A stretch of 64,000 bases of DNA from Lelliottia sp. JS-SCA-14. Its GTDB lineage: Bacteria > Pseudomonadota > Gammaproteobacteria > Enterobacterales > Enterobacteriaceae. The DNA lies in assembly GCF_035593345.1 (NCBI RefSeq), contig NZ_CP141606.1, forward strand, positions 2,046,001 to 2,110,000, given 5' to 3'. A model generated the notes under the pieces. It was not told the DNA's origin. It saw only the letters and a program-made list of their open reading frames with translations, and ran no database searches. Positions 1 to 10,592 of the stretch are shown in pieces; position 1 is the stretch's first letter, and every line of letters starts with the position of its first letter. The translations under genes were made by a program, and so were the position numbers.

Positions 1-830
1 ACCGTATGATCGGCGTGCACCCGCGCGCGCTGCTGGAGTTTGACGACCAGACGCCTCAGCTGCAGAACGAAATCCGCGATATGATGAAAGGCTACGACTC
101 GCCGAAAGAGTTTTACGTCGGCCGTCTGACGGAAGGGATTGCGACTCTGGGCGCGGCGTTCTACCCGAAACGCGTGATCGTGCGTCTGTCGGACTTCAAG
201 TCCAACGAATACGCCAACCTGGTGGGCGGCGAGCGCTACGAGCCGGAAGAAGAGAACCCGATGCTCGGCTTCCGCGGGGCCGGACGCTACGTGGCGGACA
301 GCTTCCGCGACTGCTTCGCTCTCGAATGTGACGCGGTGAAACGCGTGCGCAACGAGATGGGTCTGACCAACGTCGAAATCATGATCCCGTTCGTGCGTAC
401 CGTGGATCAGGCGAAAGCGGTGGTGGAAGAGCTGGCCCGTCAGGGTCTGAAGCGCGGCGAGAACGGGCTGAAGATCATCATGATGTGCGAAATCCCGTCC
501 AACGCCCTGCTGGCAGAGCAGTTCCTGGAACACTTCGACGGCTTCTCTATCGGCTCCAACGATATGACGCAGCTGACGCTGGGTCTGGACCGCGACTCTG
601 GCGTCGTCTCCGAGCTGTTCGATGAACGTAACGAAGCGGTGAAAGCGCTGCTGTCGATGTCCATCCGCGCGGCGAAGAAACAGGGCAAATACGTCGGGAT
701 TTGTGGTCAGGGTCCGTCGGACCACGAAGACTTCGCCGCCTGGCTGATGGAAGAGGGGATCGACAGTCTGTCCCTGAACCCGGACACCGTGGTGCAAACC
801 TGGCTGAGCCTGGCAGAACTGAATAAGTAA
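1..830 (+). CDS. ppsA: Phosphoenolpyruvate synthase, C-terminal part (5' end outside window)
   Basis: PEP synthase converts pyruvate and ATP to PEP, AMP and phosphate, the entry step of gluconeogenesis from three-carbon compounds. About 275 C-terminal residues are present and the frame is open to the first base, so the gene starts upstream of the window. The part seen is the PEP/pyruvate-binding TIM-barrel domain, with SIGSNDMTQLTLG and the catalytic-cysteine segment GICGQGPSDH near the end. The protein ends in LAELNK as in enterobacterial PpsA. Confidence is high. Confidence 0.96.
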   Translation, partial: RMIGVHPRALLEFDDQTPQLQNEIRDMMKGYDSPKEFYVGRLTEGIATLGAAFYPKRVIVRLSDFKSNEYANLVGGERYEPEEENPMLGFRGAGRYVADSFRDCFALECDAVKRVRNEMGLTNVEIMIPFVRTVDQAKAVVEELARQGLKRGENGLKIIMMCEIPSNALLAEQFLEHFDGFSIGSNDMTQLTLGLDRDSGVVSELFDERNEAVKALLSMSIRAAKKQGKYVGICGQGPSDHEDFAAWLMEEGIDSLSLNPDTVVQTWLSLAELNK

Positions 831-840
831 GATTGACCTC

Positions 841-876
841 GCCGTCCCTTTTTTCCCCAAAAGGGACGGCAATAAA
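841..876 (+). terminator. Hairpin after ppsA
   Basis: A 12-bp perfect inverted repeat (841-852 pairs with 859-870, GCCGTCCCTTTT arm) lies 10 bases after the ppsA stop. The downstream side has no long T-run, so it may act as a 3' stabiliser or a weak terminator. Confidence 0.55.
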
Positions 877-1060
877 CTATTCCCCCCCAGTATGCTCCCC
901 GTCACACTTAGCGCAATTAACCAAATATCGTAATCAGTCTGTTAATTTCTACAATTGTTAGCGAGCAAAGCGCTGCTAATAATTGAGCCTTACTGCGCAT
1001 TACCCTACATCTTGCGCACTGGTTGAAATACGTTTTAACCTGATAAAAGGCAATTAAAAA

Positions 1061-2461
1061 ATGACGATCTCCTCTGTATTACGTACGAAAGATAAAATAG
1101 GTTACGGACTCGGCGATATGGCAAGCGCCCTGGTCTGGCAAACCGCCACCTTATTTCTGGCCTATTTCTATACGGATGTATTTGGTTTGCCTGCGGCGAT
1201 CATGGGCACCATGTTTCTGGTGGTGCGCGTGGTGGATGCTTTTGTCGATCCGTGCATTGGCGCGCTGGTGGATCGCACCCAGACGCGGCACGGGCGTTTT
1301 CGACCCTGGTTGCTGTGGTTCGCCATTCCTTTTGGCGTGAGCTGCCTGATCACCTTTTACGTGCCGGATGTCGGCCCGACGGCAAAAATTGCCTACGCCT
1401 GCGTGACTTACACACTGCTGAGCCTAATCTATTCTGCGATTAACGTCCCTTACTGCGCTATGCCGGGCGCCCTGACGATGGATCCGCGCGAGCGCCACTC
1501 CCTGCAGTCCTGGCGCTTTGGTTTGTCGTTCATTGGCGGCCTGATCGTCACGGTCATCGCCCTGCCGCTGGTCTCCCATTTAGGTCAGGGCAACGTGCAG
1601 AAAGGCTATTTCTATGCCATGAGTCTGATGGGCCTGTTAGGCATCATCTTATTCTTTATCTGCTTCTTTATGACCCGCGAGCGTTATTCTCCGCGCAATG
1701 ACACCTCCGGCTCGATGCTCACGGATTTAAAACTGTTGGCCGGTAACAGCCAGTGGCGCATTGTTTTTGTGTTTAATATTTTACTCCTGACGGCGGTCGT
1801 GACGCGCGGCTCCGCCACCATGTATTACGTCAATTATGTGTTGTTACGTCCGGATCTCGTTTTTGCCTTTATCGTCTCCGGAATGGTGGCCTCCTTAAGC
1901 GGTGCCTTATTATCTGAAAGGTTATTGGGGAAATTTGACCGCGTGCGGGCCTATCAGTGGACGATTATTTCGTTTGTTATTTTTGGTGCGCTGATTTTCT
2001 TCCTGCCGCCGACGCAAATCTGGCTGATCTTCGGCCTGAATATCGTCTTTAGCTTTATTCAGAACCTCACCACGCCGCTGCAATGGACGATGTTCTCCGA
2101 CGTGGTGGACTACGAAGAGCACCGCAGCGGTCGCCGTCTGGACGGGCTGGTGTTTTCCACCGCGCTGTTTGCCATCAAATTCGGCCTCGCCCTCGGCGGC
2201 GCGGTGGTCGGCTGGGTGCTGGGGATGATGCACTACATCCCGGGGCAGGAGATGCAAAGCCCGCAGGTGCTTACCACCATTAACGCGCTGTTCACCCTCA
2301 TTCCGTGCGTGCTGTTTATCGCCATGGTCGTGCTGCTCTCGATTTACAAACTCAACAGCCGCCTGGTGGATTCCATCGCACAAGAGCTCGCCAGCAAGCG
2401 CGAAGCTCGTACTGAAGCGGGGCAGACCAGCCCGGCATTTCATTCCGCTACACAGGAGTAA
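1061..2461 (+). CDS. GPH-family sugar:cation symporter (YicJ/melibiose-carrier type)
   Basis: This is an inner-membrane symporter of the glycoside-pentoside-hexuronide family, 466 aa, with about twelve hydrophobic segments. Family hallmarks seen are KIGYGLGD at the N-terminus, FVDPCIGALVDRTQTRHGRFRPW in the loop after helix 2 (residues about 58-84), VPYCAM, and DYEEHRSGRR near residue 350. It resembles E. coli YicJ more than MelB. The gene lies 3 bases upstream of a GH3 beta-glucosidase, so the likely substrate is a beta-glucoside or short beta-glycan that the enzyme hydrolyses inside the cell. The exact sugar is unknown. The 230-bp region before it holds the promoter; no operator could be identified. 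Confidence 0.88.
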   Translation: MTISSVLRTKDKIGYGLGDMASALVWQTATLFLAYFYTDVFGLPAAIMGTMFLVVRVVDAFVDPCIGALVDRTQTRHGRFRPWLLWFAIPFGVSCLITFYVPDVGPTAKIAYACVTYTLLSLIYSAINVPYCAMPGALTMDPRERHSLQSWRFGLSFIGGLIVTVIALPLVSHLGQGNVQKGYFYAMSLMGLLGIILFFICFFMTRERYSPRNDTSGSMLTDLKLLAGNSQWRIVFVFNILLLTAVVTRGSATMYYVNYVLLRPDLVFAFIVSGMVASLSGALLSERLLGKFDRVRAYQWTIISFVIFGALIFFLPPTQIWLIFGLNIVFSFIQNLTTPLQWTMFSDVVDYEEHRSGRRLDGLVFSTALFAIKFGLALGGAVVGWVLGMMHYIPGQEMQSPQVLTTINALFTLIPCVLFIAMVVLLSIYKLNSRLVDSIAQELASKREARTEAGQTSPAFHSATQE

Positions 2462-2464
2462 AAC

Positions 2465-4837
2465 ATGACTGCCATCTACAAGGATGCGGGATATCCCGTG
2501 CAGGATCGTGTCGCCGATTTACTGGCGCGTATGACCCCGGAAGAGAAATTCGCGCAAATGCACGCGTACTGGCTGATTCTGGATGAGAACGGGAACCATC
2601 GGGAACGCAGCGACCTCAGTGACGAGTTCGCAGGCGTGAGTGAACAGGCCGCGTTAAGCGAACGACTTAAACTCGGCGTCGGGCAGATCACCCGCCCGTT
2701 AGGGACGCATATCGTCGATGCCCACACCGGCGTACGCGCCGCGAACCGTCTGCAGCGAATGATGATCGAGGAGACTCGCCTCGGTATCCCGGCGCTGTTC
2801 CATGAGGAGTGCCTGGTGGGCCTGCTGTGCAAAGACGCGACGCTCTTCCCGTCGTCCCTGAACTACGGTTCGACCTGGGACCCGGAGCTGGTGAAACGCG
2901 CGGCGCAGCAGATTGGTCATGAGGCGCGTTCGGTGGGCTGTCAGCAGGGGCTGGCCCCGGTGCTGGATGTGTCGCGCGATGTGCGCTGGGGGCGCACCGA
3001 AGAGACCTTTGGCGAAGATCCCTGGCTGGTGGGCGTGATGGCGACGGCCTATGTCGAAGGACTGCAGGGCGAAAAACGCGATTTGCTGGCGACCCTTAAA
3101 CATTACGTCGGCCACTCGTTTAGCGAAGGGGCGCGCAACCATGCCCCGGTGCATCTCGGTTTCTGCGAACTGAATGACACCTTCCTGCTGCCATTTGAGA
3201 TGGCGGTAAAACTGGCCAACGCCGGATCGGTGATGCCGGCCTATCATGATATCGACAATCAGCCTGGCCACAGTGATAGCTTTTTGCTGACCACCGTTCT
3301 GCGCGAACAGTGGGGCTTCGACGGGATTGTGGTGGCCGATTACGGCGGCGTCAGCCTGCTGCATCAGCATCACGGCATTTCCCACGACGCCGCCGAGTCC
3401 ACCGCGCTGGCCTTCAACGCCGGGCTGGACGTGGAGCTGCCGAAAGATGACTGCGCCCGTCATCTGGCGGAGGCGGTCGAACGCGGACTGATTTCGATGG
3501 AGAAGATCGATGAAATCGTCTCCCGCGTGCTCAGCGAAAAATTCCGCTTAGGCTTGTTTGAGCGTCCGTATGTGCCAGAAGAGACTATCGATCTGCAGAA
3601 TGCGCAAACCCGTCAGGTGGCGCGCGAGGTCGCGACGCGTTCCCTGACGCTGCTGGAAAACAACGGCGTGCTGCCGATATCCTGCAAACCGCGCGTGGCC
3701 GTCGTCGGGCCGACCGCTGACGATCCGCTGGCGCTGCTGAGCGGCTACAGCTTCCCGGTGCATCTGATCATCAGCGACATGGTGGAAGAGACCTCGCAGG
3801 TGACGACGCCGCTTGCCGCCCTGAAAAATTATCTCGGCGATGCTCAGGTTCGCTACGCCAAAGGCTGCCACATCATTGAGCACCGCATGGCGGGCGCGCC
3901 GGTCTTCCCTGGTGACAGCGGCGGCAAACCGATGCAGCAATCACCGGTCTCATTCGATACCAGCCTGATCCCGCAGGCGGTGAGCGCCGCGCAGGAGAGC
4001 GATATCGTGGTCGCCTGCGTCGGCGATCTGGCTGGATTATTCCAGAGCGGCACCGTCGGCGAAGGCTCCGACACCGACAGCCTGAACCTGCCCGGCGTGC
4101 AACAGCAACTGCTGGAAGCATTAGTGGAAACCGGTAAACCGGTGGTGGTGGTCATGACCGGCGGACGTCCTTATAACCTGCAGGGGTTGGAAGATAAGGT
4201 CGCGGCCCTGCTGCTGGCCTGGGCTCCAGGGCAGGAGGGCGGTTGGGCAATCGCCGACGTGCTGACCGGACGCGCGGAACCTGAGGGACGTCTGGTGGTG
4301 AGCGTCCCGAAAAGCGCGGGCGCGATGCCGTATTACTACAACCACAAGCTGAAAAGCGGCGGTACGCCGTTCGCCTTCCACTTTGGTTCGCGCTATCCCT
4401 TCGGTTTTGGCCTCGGCTGGACGCAATTCTCCTGCGAATCGCTGCGCTTAGCGGAAAACTCTGTCCCGGTGGATGGCGAAGTGACCCTGAGCGTGAAAGT
4501 CAAAAACAGCGGCGAGCGCAGCGGCAGCGAAGTGGTGCAGGTGTACGTGCGCGATAAAGTCGCCTCCATGGTGCGCCCGTTGCAGGAGCTTAAAGCCTTC
4601 CAGCGCGTCACCCTGTCGCCAAATGAGAGCGCGACGCTCACCTTCCGCCTGCCGGTGGATATGTTCAACTTTACCCGTCGCGACGGCAAAAGAGTGGTCG
4701 AGCCGGGCGAGTTTGAACTGCAGGTCGGTTTATCGTCGGCGGATATCCGCGGGGCAGTGACGGTGAACGTGACCGGGGAAACGCGAGTTCTGCCGGGGGA
4801 GTGGCGGATGATGAGTGGGTGTGAGGTTAGGTCGTAA
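2465..4837 (+). CDS. Glycoside hydrolase family 3 beta-glucosidase (cytoplasmic)
   Basis: A 790-aa GH3 enzyme expected to release glucose (or xylose) from beta-linked disaccharides. Order: GH3 N-terminal barrel with LKHYVGHS and the nucleophile motif GIVVADYGG (Asp about residue 292); the GH3 C-terminal alpha/beta domain beginning near RSLTLLENNGVLPI; and a fibronectin-III-like C-terminal domain from about residue 685 (VKNSGERSGSEVVQVYV). There is no signal peptide, consistent with action on sugar imported by the adjacent symporter, 3 bases upstream in the same operon. It is related to bacterial BglX-like enzymes but lacks their export signal. Substrate specificity is inferred. Confidence 0.92.
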   Translation: MTAIYKDAGYPVQDRVADLLARMTPEEKFAQMHAYWLILDENGNHRERSDLSDEFAGVSEQAALSERLKLGVGQITRPLGTHIVDAHTGVRAANRLQRMMIEETRLGIPALFHEECLVGLLCKDATLFPSSLNYGSTWDPELVKRAAQQIGHEARSVGCQQGLAPVLDVSRDVRWGRTEETFGEDPWLVGVMATAYVEGLQGEKRDLLATLKHYVGHSFSEGARNHAPVHLGFCELNDTFLLPFEMAVKLANAGSVMPAYHDIDNQPGHSDSFLLTTVLREQWGFDGIVVADYGGVSLLHQHHGISHDAAESTALAFNAGLDVELPKDDCARHLAEAVERGLISMEKIDEIVSRVLSEKFRLGLFERPYVPEETIDLQNAQTRQVAREVATRSLTLLENNGVLPISCKPRVAVVGPTADDPLALLSGYSFPVHLIISDMVEETSQVTTPLAALKNYLGDAQVRYAKGCHIIEHRMAGAPVFPGDSGGKPMQQSPVSFDTSLIPQAVSAAQESDIVVACVGDLAGLFQSGTVGEGSDTDSLNLPGVQQQLLEALVETGKPVVVVMTGGRPYNLQGLEDKVAALLLAWAPGQEGGWAIADVLTGRAEPEGRLVVSVPKSAGAMPYYYNHKLKSGGTPFAFHFGSRYPFGFGLGWTQFSCESLRLAENSVPVDGEVTLSVKVKNSGERSGSEVVQVYVRDKVASMVRPLQELKAFQRVTLSPNESATLTFRLPVDMFNFTRRDGKRVVEPGEFELQVGLSSADIRGAVTVNVTGETRVLPGEWRMMSGCEVRS

Positions 4838-4850
4838 GGTCGTGAGAATA

Positions 4851-4884
4851 TGCCCGGCGGTGAAATGCGGCCGGGCATTTTAAT
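4851..4884 (+). terminator. Rho-independent terminator of the symporter/glucosidase operon
   Basis: Inverted repeat TGCCCGGC (4851-4858) with GCCGGGCA (4870-4877) followed by TTTTAATT, 14 bases after the glucosidase stop codon. Confidence 0.75.
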
Positions 4885-5108
4885 TAACGTCGCTACCCAT
4901 ATAAAAATCTCTGAATTCTCCAACCGAACTCCTTAATAAAATAAGTCTGGCTAATCTATAAAATAAACGGAAGTCTCTTCAGAATAAAAATGCTTTGGCT
5001 TGAATGTCTTTAATGAATGTGATTTATTCGCCATCGATGTGAACTAATCTTAAATTCTGTATCAAAACGTTAAATTTCGCGGTTGATACACATTCATGGA
5101 AGATATGT

Positions 5109-6785
5109 GTGCTCGTAAATTACAGGCTTATTATAAATATCACGCTGCTTAATCTGGCAAGCGTTGCGCTGTCTTTAAACGCAGCCCCGCTTAACCCTGC
5201 CGATCGGGATCTGATAAGACAAAGTCAGGAAGAATTACTCAAACAAAATCAGCAGCAGCGCGACGAGTTACAACGCACTCTTTCCCCCGTCCAGCGCGCT
5301 GAGCCTGATGCCGTCAATCTGGCGGGCCCCTGTTTTACGATTCATAAAATATATCTTAATCATGCCACGCTCCTATCTGAAAGAAAGCAGGCTGAATTCA
5401 CGCAGCGTTATGCTAATCAGTGCATGAACATGGATAAAATCGCGAAATTAGTTCGCGAGATATCCGACTGGTATATTCAGAAAGGCTATATTACTAGTCG
5501 CGCTTTTATCACTGAACAAGATTTGTCTGGAGGAGAATTACGCATCTCTGTCTTAGAGGGGCGTCTGGAGAAAATTCTCCTGGAGGGGGCACCCGTACGG
5601 CAGTTGCTTATGGCTTTCCCTGGACTAAAAGGCGAAATCCTTAACCTGCGTGATATTGAACAGGGGATGGAGCAGATTAACCGGTTACGCAGCAATCCGG
5701 TGCAAATTGAAATTTTACCCAGCGATAAACCCGGTTATTCAATCGTCAACCTGACGGCCACGCCAGAATTTCCGCTGAATGCATCGCTCAGTTTTGACAA
5801 CAGCGGCCAGAAAAGTACCGGAACCGGGCAAATCAGCGGCTCGCTAACCGGCAATAACCTGCTGGGTATTGCCGATAAATGGTTTGCCAGCGGCGGTCGT
5901 AGCAGCGATTTTTCTTCTTCTCACGATGCGCAAAACGTCCAGGCAGGGTTGAGTATTCCCTATGGCTACACACTGCTGGATTACAGCTATAGCTGGAGCA
6001 ATTACCTCAGCACCATCAACAACAAGGGTTTTAACTGGGCATCTACCGGAGACAGTGTGACCCACCGGCTGAACTTTTCCCACGTGCTGTTTCGCAACGG
6101 GGATATAAAAACCGGCGCTTCGCTCGGCTTATCCCATCAAATCAGCAACAACTTCCTGAATGACGCAAAACTCGACAGCAGCAGCCGCAAGCTGACCAGC
6201 CTGTTGTTTGGTCTGAATCACACGCAAAAAATCCTCGGTGGGGTGGCGACGTTTAACCCAACGTTCAGTCACGGCGTGTCGTGGCTGGGCGCGGAAAGTG
6301 ACCAAGGCAAAAACGGCGATCTGCCGAAGGCTGGTTTTAAAAAATGGAGCGCGAACGCCAGCTTCCAGTTTCCGGTGACTGACGATGTGTGGTGGCTGAG
6401 TAGCGTATACGGGCAATGGTCGCCAGACAGACTTTACGGCAGTGAAAGATTGACGATCGGGGGAGAAAGCTCGGTGCGAGGCTACAAAGAGCAGTATCTC
6501 TCAGGTGATAACGGCGGCTACTGGCGCAACGAGCTCAGCTATAACTTGTTCACTTTACCCTTTATCGGACAGGTCAGCAGCGTGGCGGCGATCGACGGCG
6601 GCTGGCTGCAGAAAGATAAAAAGGATCCGTGGGCCTCCGGCACGTTATGGGGCGCTGCTGTTGGGTTTTCCACTGCGCATCGTTATTACTCCAGCCAGTT
6701 TACAGCTGGTCTGCCGGTGAAATACCCGGGCTGGCTGGCACCCGATCGCTTCAGCGTTTATTACCGCATCACATTTGCACTTTAA
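5109..6785 (+). CDS. cdiB: TpsB outer-membrane transporter (ShlB/FhaC/CdiB type)
   Basis: Two-partner-secretion pore of 558 aa that exports the TpsA/CdiA protein encoded 12 bases downstream. A GTG start at 5109 is preferred because GGAAG lies 6 bases upstream and the frame begins with a signal peptide ending near SLNAAPLNP. After a Q-rich linker helix comes a POTRA domain (about residues 75-150), a second POTRA-like stretch, and a long barrel domain from about residue 210 to the terminal ...YYRITFAL, whose last residue is hydrophobic as in barrel proteins. The FhaC signature GGESSVRGY is present near residue 450. Full length for the family and no lesions seen, unlike its partner. Confidence 0.92.
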   Translation: MLVNYRLIINITLLNLASVALSLNAAPLNPADRDLIRQSQEELLKQNQQQRDELQRTLSPVQRAEPDAVNLAGPCFTIHKIYLNHATLLSERKQAEFTQRYANQCMNMDKIAKLVREISDWYIQKGYITSRAFITEQDLSGGELRISVLEGRLEKILLEGAPVRQLLMAFPGLKGEILNLRDIEQGMEQINRLRSNPVQIEILPSDKPGYSIVNLTATPEFPLNASLSFDNSGQKSTGTGQISGSLTGNNLLGIADKWFASGGRSSDFSSSHDAQNVQAGLSIPYGYTLLDYSYSWSNYLSTINNKGFNWASTGDSVTHRLNFSHVLFRNGDIKTGASLGLSHQISNNFLNDAKLDSSSRKLTSLLFGLNHTQKILGGVATFNPTFSHGVSWLGAESDQGKNGDLPKAGFKKWSANASFQFPVTDDVWWLSSVYGQWSPDRLYGSERLTIGGESSVRGYKEQYLSGDNGGYWRNELSYNLFTLPFIGQVSSVAAIDGGWLQKDKKDPWASGTLWGAAVGFSTAHRYYSSQFTAGLPVKYPGWLAPDRFSVYYRITFAL

Positions 6786-6797
6786 GGGAACACGATT

Positions 6798-9700
6798 ATG
6801 GATAATCACACAAAGCTCGTTCCATTTTCCCAGCGTCTGCTGAGTTATCTGATTTGCGCCCTGATTGCCGGGCAGCCTGTTTTCCCTGCTATTGCGGCAA
6901 GTGTGCCCGCCAGTAACGCCACGCAAATGGATAAAGCCGGAAATGGTGTTCCTGTCGTGAATATTGCGACACCCAATGGTGCGGGGGTTTCCCATAACAC
7001 GTTCATTGATTACCACGTCGGGAAAGAGGGCATCATCCTCAATAACGCCACCGGGCAGCTCAATCCGACCCAACTTGGCGGGCTCATCCAGAACAACCCG
7101 AACCTGAAAGCAGGGAAAGAAGCGCGCGGAATTATCAACGAAGTCACCGGCGCTAATCGTTCACAACTGCAGGGGTATACGGAAGTCGCAGGCAAAGCCG
7201 CGAATGTCATCGTGGCCAACCCGTACGGCATCACCTGTAACGGCTGCGGATTTATCAACACGCCGAATGTCACGCTGACCACCGGCAAACCGTCTTTTGA
7301 TGTCAACGGCAACCTGCAACAGCTGAGTGTCACCAAAGGCACGATCACGATTGAAGGCCAGGGGCTGGATGCCAGCCAGACGGATGCGCTCTCTGTTATC
7401 ACGCGTGCCACGGAGATCAACGCCGGAATTCATGCAAAAGATCTGAAAGTGGTGGTGGGTGCTAATCGTGTTGCGGCGAACGGCAGTGCAACACCACTGC
7501 AAGGAGAAGGTCAGGCTCCTGTGATTGCGGTTGATACAGGGGCACTTGGCGGAATGTACGCCAACCGTATTCACCTGGTGTCCAGTGAAAAAGGAGTTGG
7601 GGTAAACCTCGGAAATCTCAATGCGAAGCAGGGTGATATTACCCTTGATACCCAGGGCAAACTGACGGTCAAAAACAGCCTGGCGGGTGGCAGCCTGATG
7701 GCCAAAGGGGAAAGCGTGACGCTGAGCGGCGAGCATAAAGCCAGCGGCGCAGTGTCGGTCACCAGCCAGAACAGCCTCGCCATTCATGACGTTCAGCTGG
7801 CCAGTGATGGCGATATCTCACTGTCCGGTAACGGAAAACTGATTGTTACAAACAGCCGCATCACAACGGCGAAAAATCTCAATCTGACCGGAAAAGATCT
7901 CTCGGTGGATGCCACCAGCCGTGGCGATGCGGGGCAGGATATCCATGCGGCCATCAGTGGAGCGGCAAATTCTCAAGGTCAGTTCATCGCCGGACGGGAC
8001 CTGAATGTCAGTATTGGAGATTTACTCAACGGCGGAATCCTTTCGGCGAAAGGCGACGCCAATGTGATGACCAAAGGGTCATTAAAAAACCAGGGCAGCC
8101 TGCTCGGTGAGCGCGATGTGGCGATCAAATCCGGGGAGTTGATACAGAACGGTATTATCTCCGGGAAAAAAAGCCTGGCACTGGAGAGCAGTACATTATC
8201 GACAGGGTCACACTCGCTGACGACCAGCAGCGGAACGCTGGCGATCAAGGCCGATGACGCAGCGCTGGAGGGTAACATTGATGCCTCAGGCAACCTGAGC
8301 ATTGAGGCTAATAAGCTTACAACGAAGTCCGGGGCCCAGTTACAGACCCAAGGCCAGCTGGCGATTACAGGCAAGCAAGTCGCGTTGAACGGCACCCAGG
8401 CAGCTAAAGGCGCATTGAAGGTTTCGTCTGACTCGCTCACGCATAGCGGTAAAAGTAACGCGGCATCGATCCTGTTTGACGCTCACGACATCACGAACTC
8501 GGGAACGCTGGTTTCGCCGTCCCTGACTCTCAATACCTCCCGCCTTGTGAACAGCGGGCTGCTCGAAGGCAATCAGGCGCTTAACCTCAACGCCCGTGAG
8601 CTGGAAAACAGTGAAAGCGGCACGATCTACAGCGAGCATGACCTGACCCTGGACCTGCCTACGTTCAAAAACGCCGGGCTGGTCACTGTCGATGGTGAGC
8701 TGCTTCTCTCAGGCGATTCACTGCTCAACAGCGGTGAAATAAATGCCGCTCGTCTGGTCGCCAGCACTGCTCAAATTGCCAATCAGAACAACGGGAAACT
8801 GTTTGCTGATGGGCTGATGACCTTCACCAGTGATTTGCTGGAGAACAGCGGGCAGATTGCTGCGCGCAGCGTGCGAATTAACAGTCATGACGTAACCAAT
8901 AGCGGAGATATACAGGGGGACGACGCGCTTTCGCTGACGGCCAATTCCATTATCAATAACGGGAAACTGCTCACCGTCGGGCCACTGAACCTGGAGAGCG
9001 CGACGTTCAACAACCTGAGCCGCGGTGTGCTGCTCAGCGCCCAAGATCTGACACTCAACGCCGACACACTAACAAATGCCGGGCTGCTGCAAGGCAAAAC
9101 GCTGAACCTCGCCACCGGGGAGTGGGTCAACACCGGTAACGCGCTGAGCGAAGAAAACGCGACGTTAGCCGTCAGCCACACTCTGATTAATCAGGGCAAA
9201 ATTATAGGCCAGCAAGGGCTCTATCTTATCGCGGACGAGCTGGATAACAGCGGCTGGCTGGCGGCGACCGCCGTGACGTTCTACGGTGATTTAGTCAATA
9301 GCGGGCTGATTCAGGGCGATGAAAGTCTGTTCATTGATGCCGCCAGCCTGCAAAACCAGGATTCGGGGCAGTTGCTTACCGGGGGCGCGCTGACGCTCGA
9401 CGGCCAGACGTTGGTAAACCGGGGGGTAATCCAGGGGAACAGGGTAGCGCTCAATGCTCAGGACTGGATAAACCAGGGTTCGACCCAGGCGATGGATGCG
9501 CTGACCGCGCGTATCACCGCTTCTGCGAATAACAGCGGAAGCCTGCAAAGCCTGCATCAACTCGACCTGAGTGCGGCTGATATCCTTAACTCTGGCAGCC
9601 TGGCGGCGGAAGACCTCAGGCTGGTCTCTGCTTCGCTCAACAATGCCGGGCTGCTCCAGGGCAACAACGCCCTCGTGCTGGATGCGCGTAATATCAGCAA

Positions 9701-10592
9701 CCTCAGCACCGGGAAAATCATCAGCGGTGGGGCGCTCAATCTGGTGCCTGGTAGCTTCGATAATGCTGGCCTGCTTCAGGTTAACGACGACTTTACGCTG
9801 ACAGGTAAGAACTTCACTAACGAGGGTATTATCGCTGCCAACAACCTGCTGTTCACACTCAGCGGGGTGCTGACGAACGAGGCGCAGGGGCAACTGCTGG
9901 CCCGTGATACGGCCCGTTTCCACACGGAAAGTCTGTTCAACCGGGGCGTTCTGGCAGCCAATTCGCTTGAGTTTACCAACACCCTGTTCACCAATAGCGG
10001 TGTGGTGCAGGGCAATTCTGCTTTTCAACTGGAAACTCAGACGCTGGATAACCAGGCCAGCGGCCAGCTTTTGAGCGGCGGTGAACTGGCTTTACACAGT
10101 ACCGAGAGCCAAAACGCGGGCGTATGGCAGGGCAAAGCAATCCATTTTGATCTGGCTTCGCTCACCAACACGGGCACCATCAATGGTGCAGACGGTGTTT
10201 ATGGCCAGGTGAAGGGCGAACTGATTAATGTCGGGCAAATTTATAGCCTGAAAAATAGCGTGCTGAACGCGGATCGCCTGAGCAACAGTGGAAAAATCAT
10301 CGCGGATAGCCTGTCCCTCAACGCAGGGTCACTCAGCAATAGCGGTCTGTGGCAGGGAACGAGCCGACTGGATGCGACCGCCGGTTCCTTGAGTCTCTCT
10401 CAGTCAGGCCGGGTGCTGAGCAACGGCATACTGACTCTGAACGCCAGCGATCTGAACACGGCTGGCACCGTGCAGGGCGCACAAATAAGCGCGCAGGCCA
10501 ATAGCTGGCAAAACAGCGGCTCATTGCTGGGCAACGACAGCGTGCAGGCAAATATTGCGGGTACGCTTGCCAATAACCAGCGTCGGATTTGA
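6798..10592 (+). pseudogene. cdiA: TpsA/CdiA-type exoprotein, N-terminal part, ends at a frameshift
   Basis: Start of a large secreted filamentous exoprotein. Residues 1-34 are a signal peptide. The TPS secretion domain follows, with the hallmark sequences NPNL (NNPNLKAG), NPYGITCNGCGF and VVGANRV. After residue 300 there are about 45 degenerate beta-helix repeats of roughly 20 residues (pattern LxNxGxLxGxxLxLxA). The frame runs into TGA at 10590-10592, but the repeat pattern continues without a break in the +1 frame from about 10580. This is therefore a frameshift inside one gene and not a real stop. No homopolymer is present at the break. The protein made would lack its C-terminal toxin delivery region. 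Confidence 0.85.
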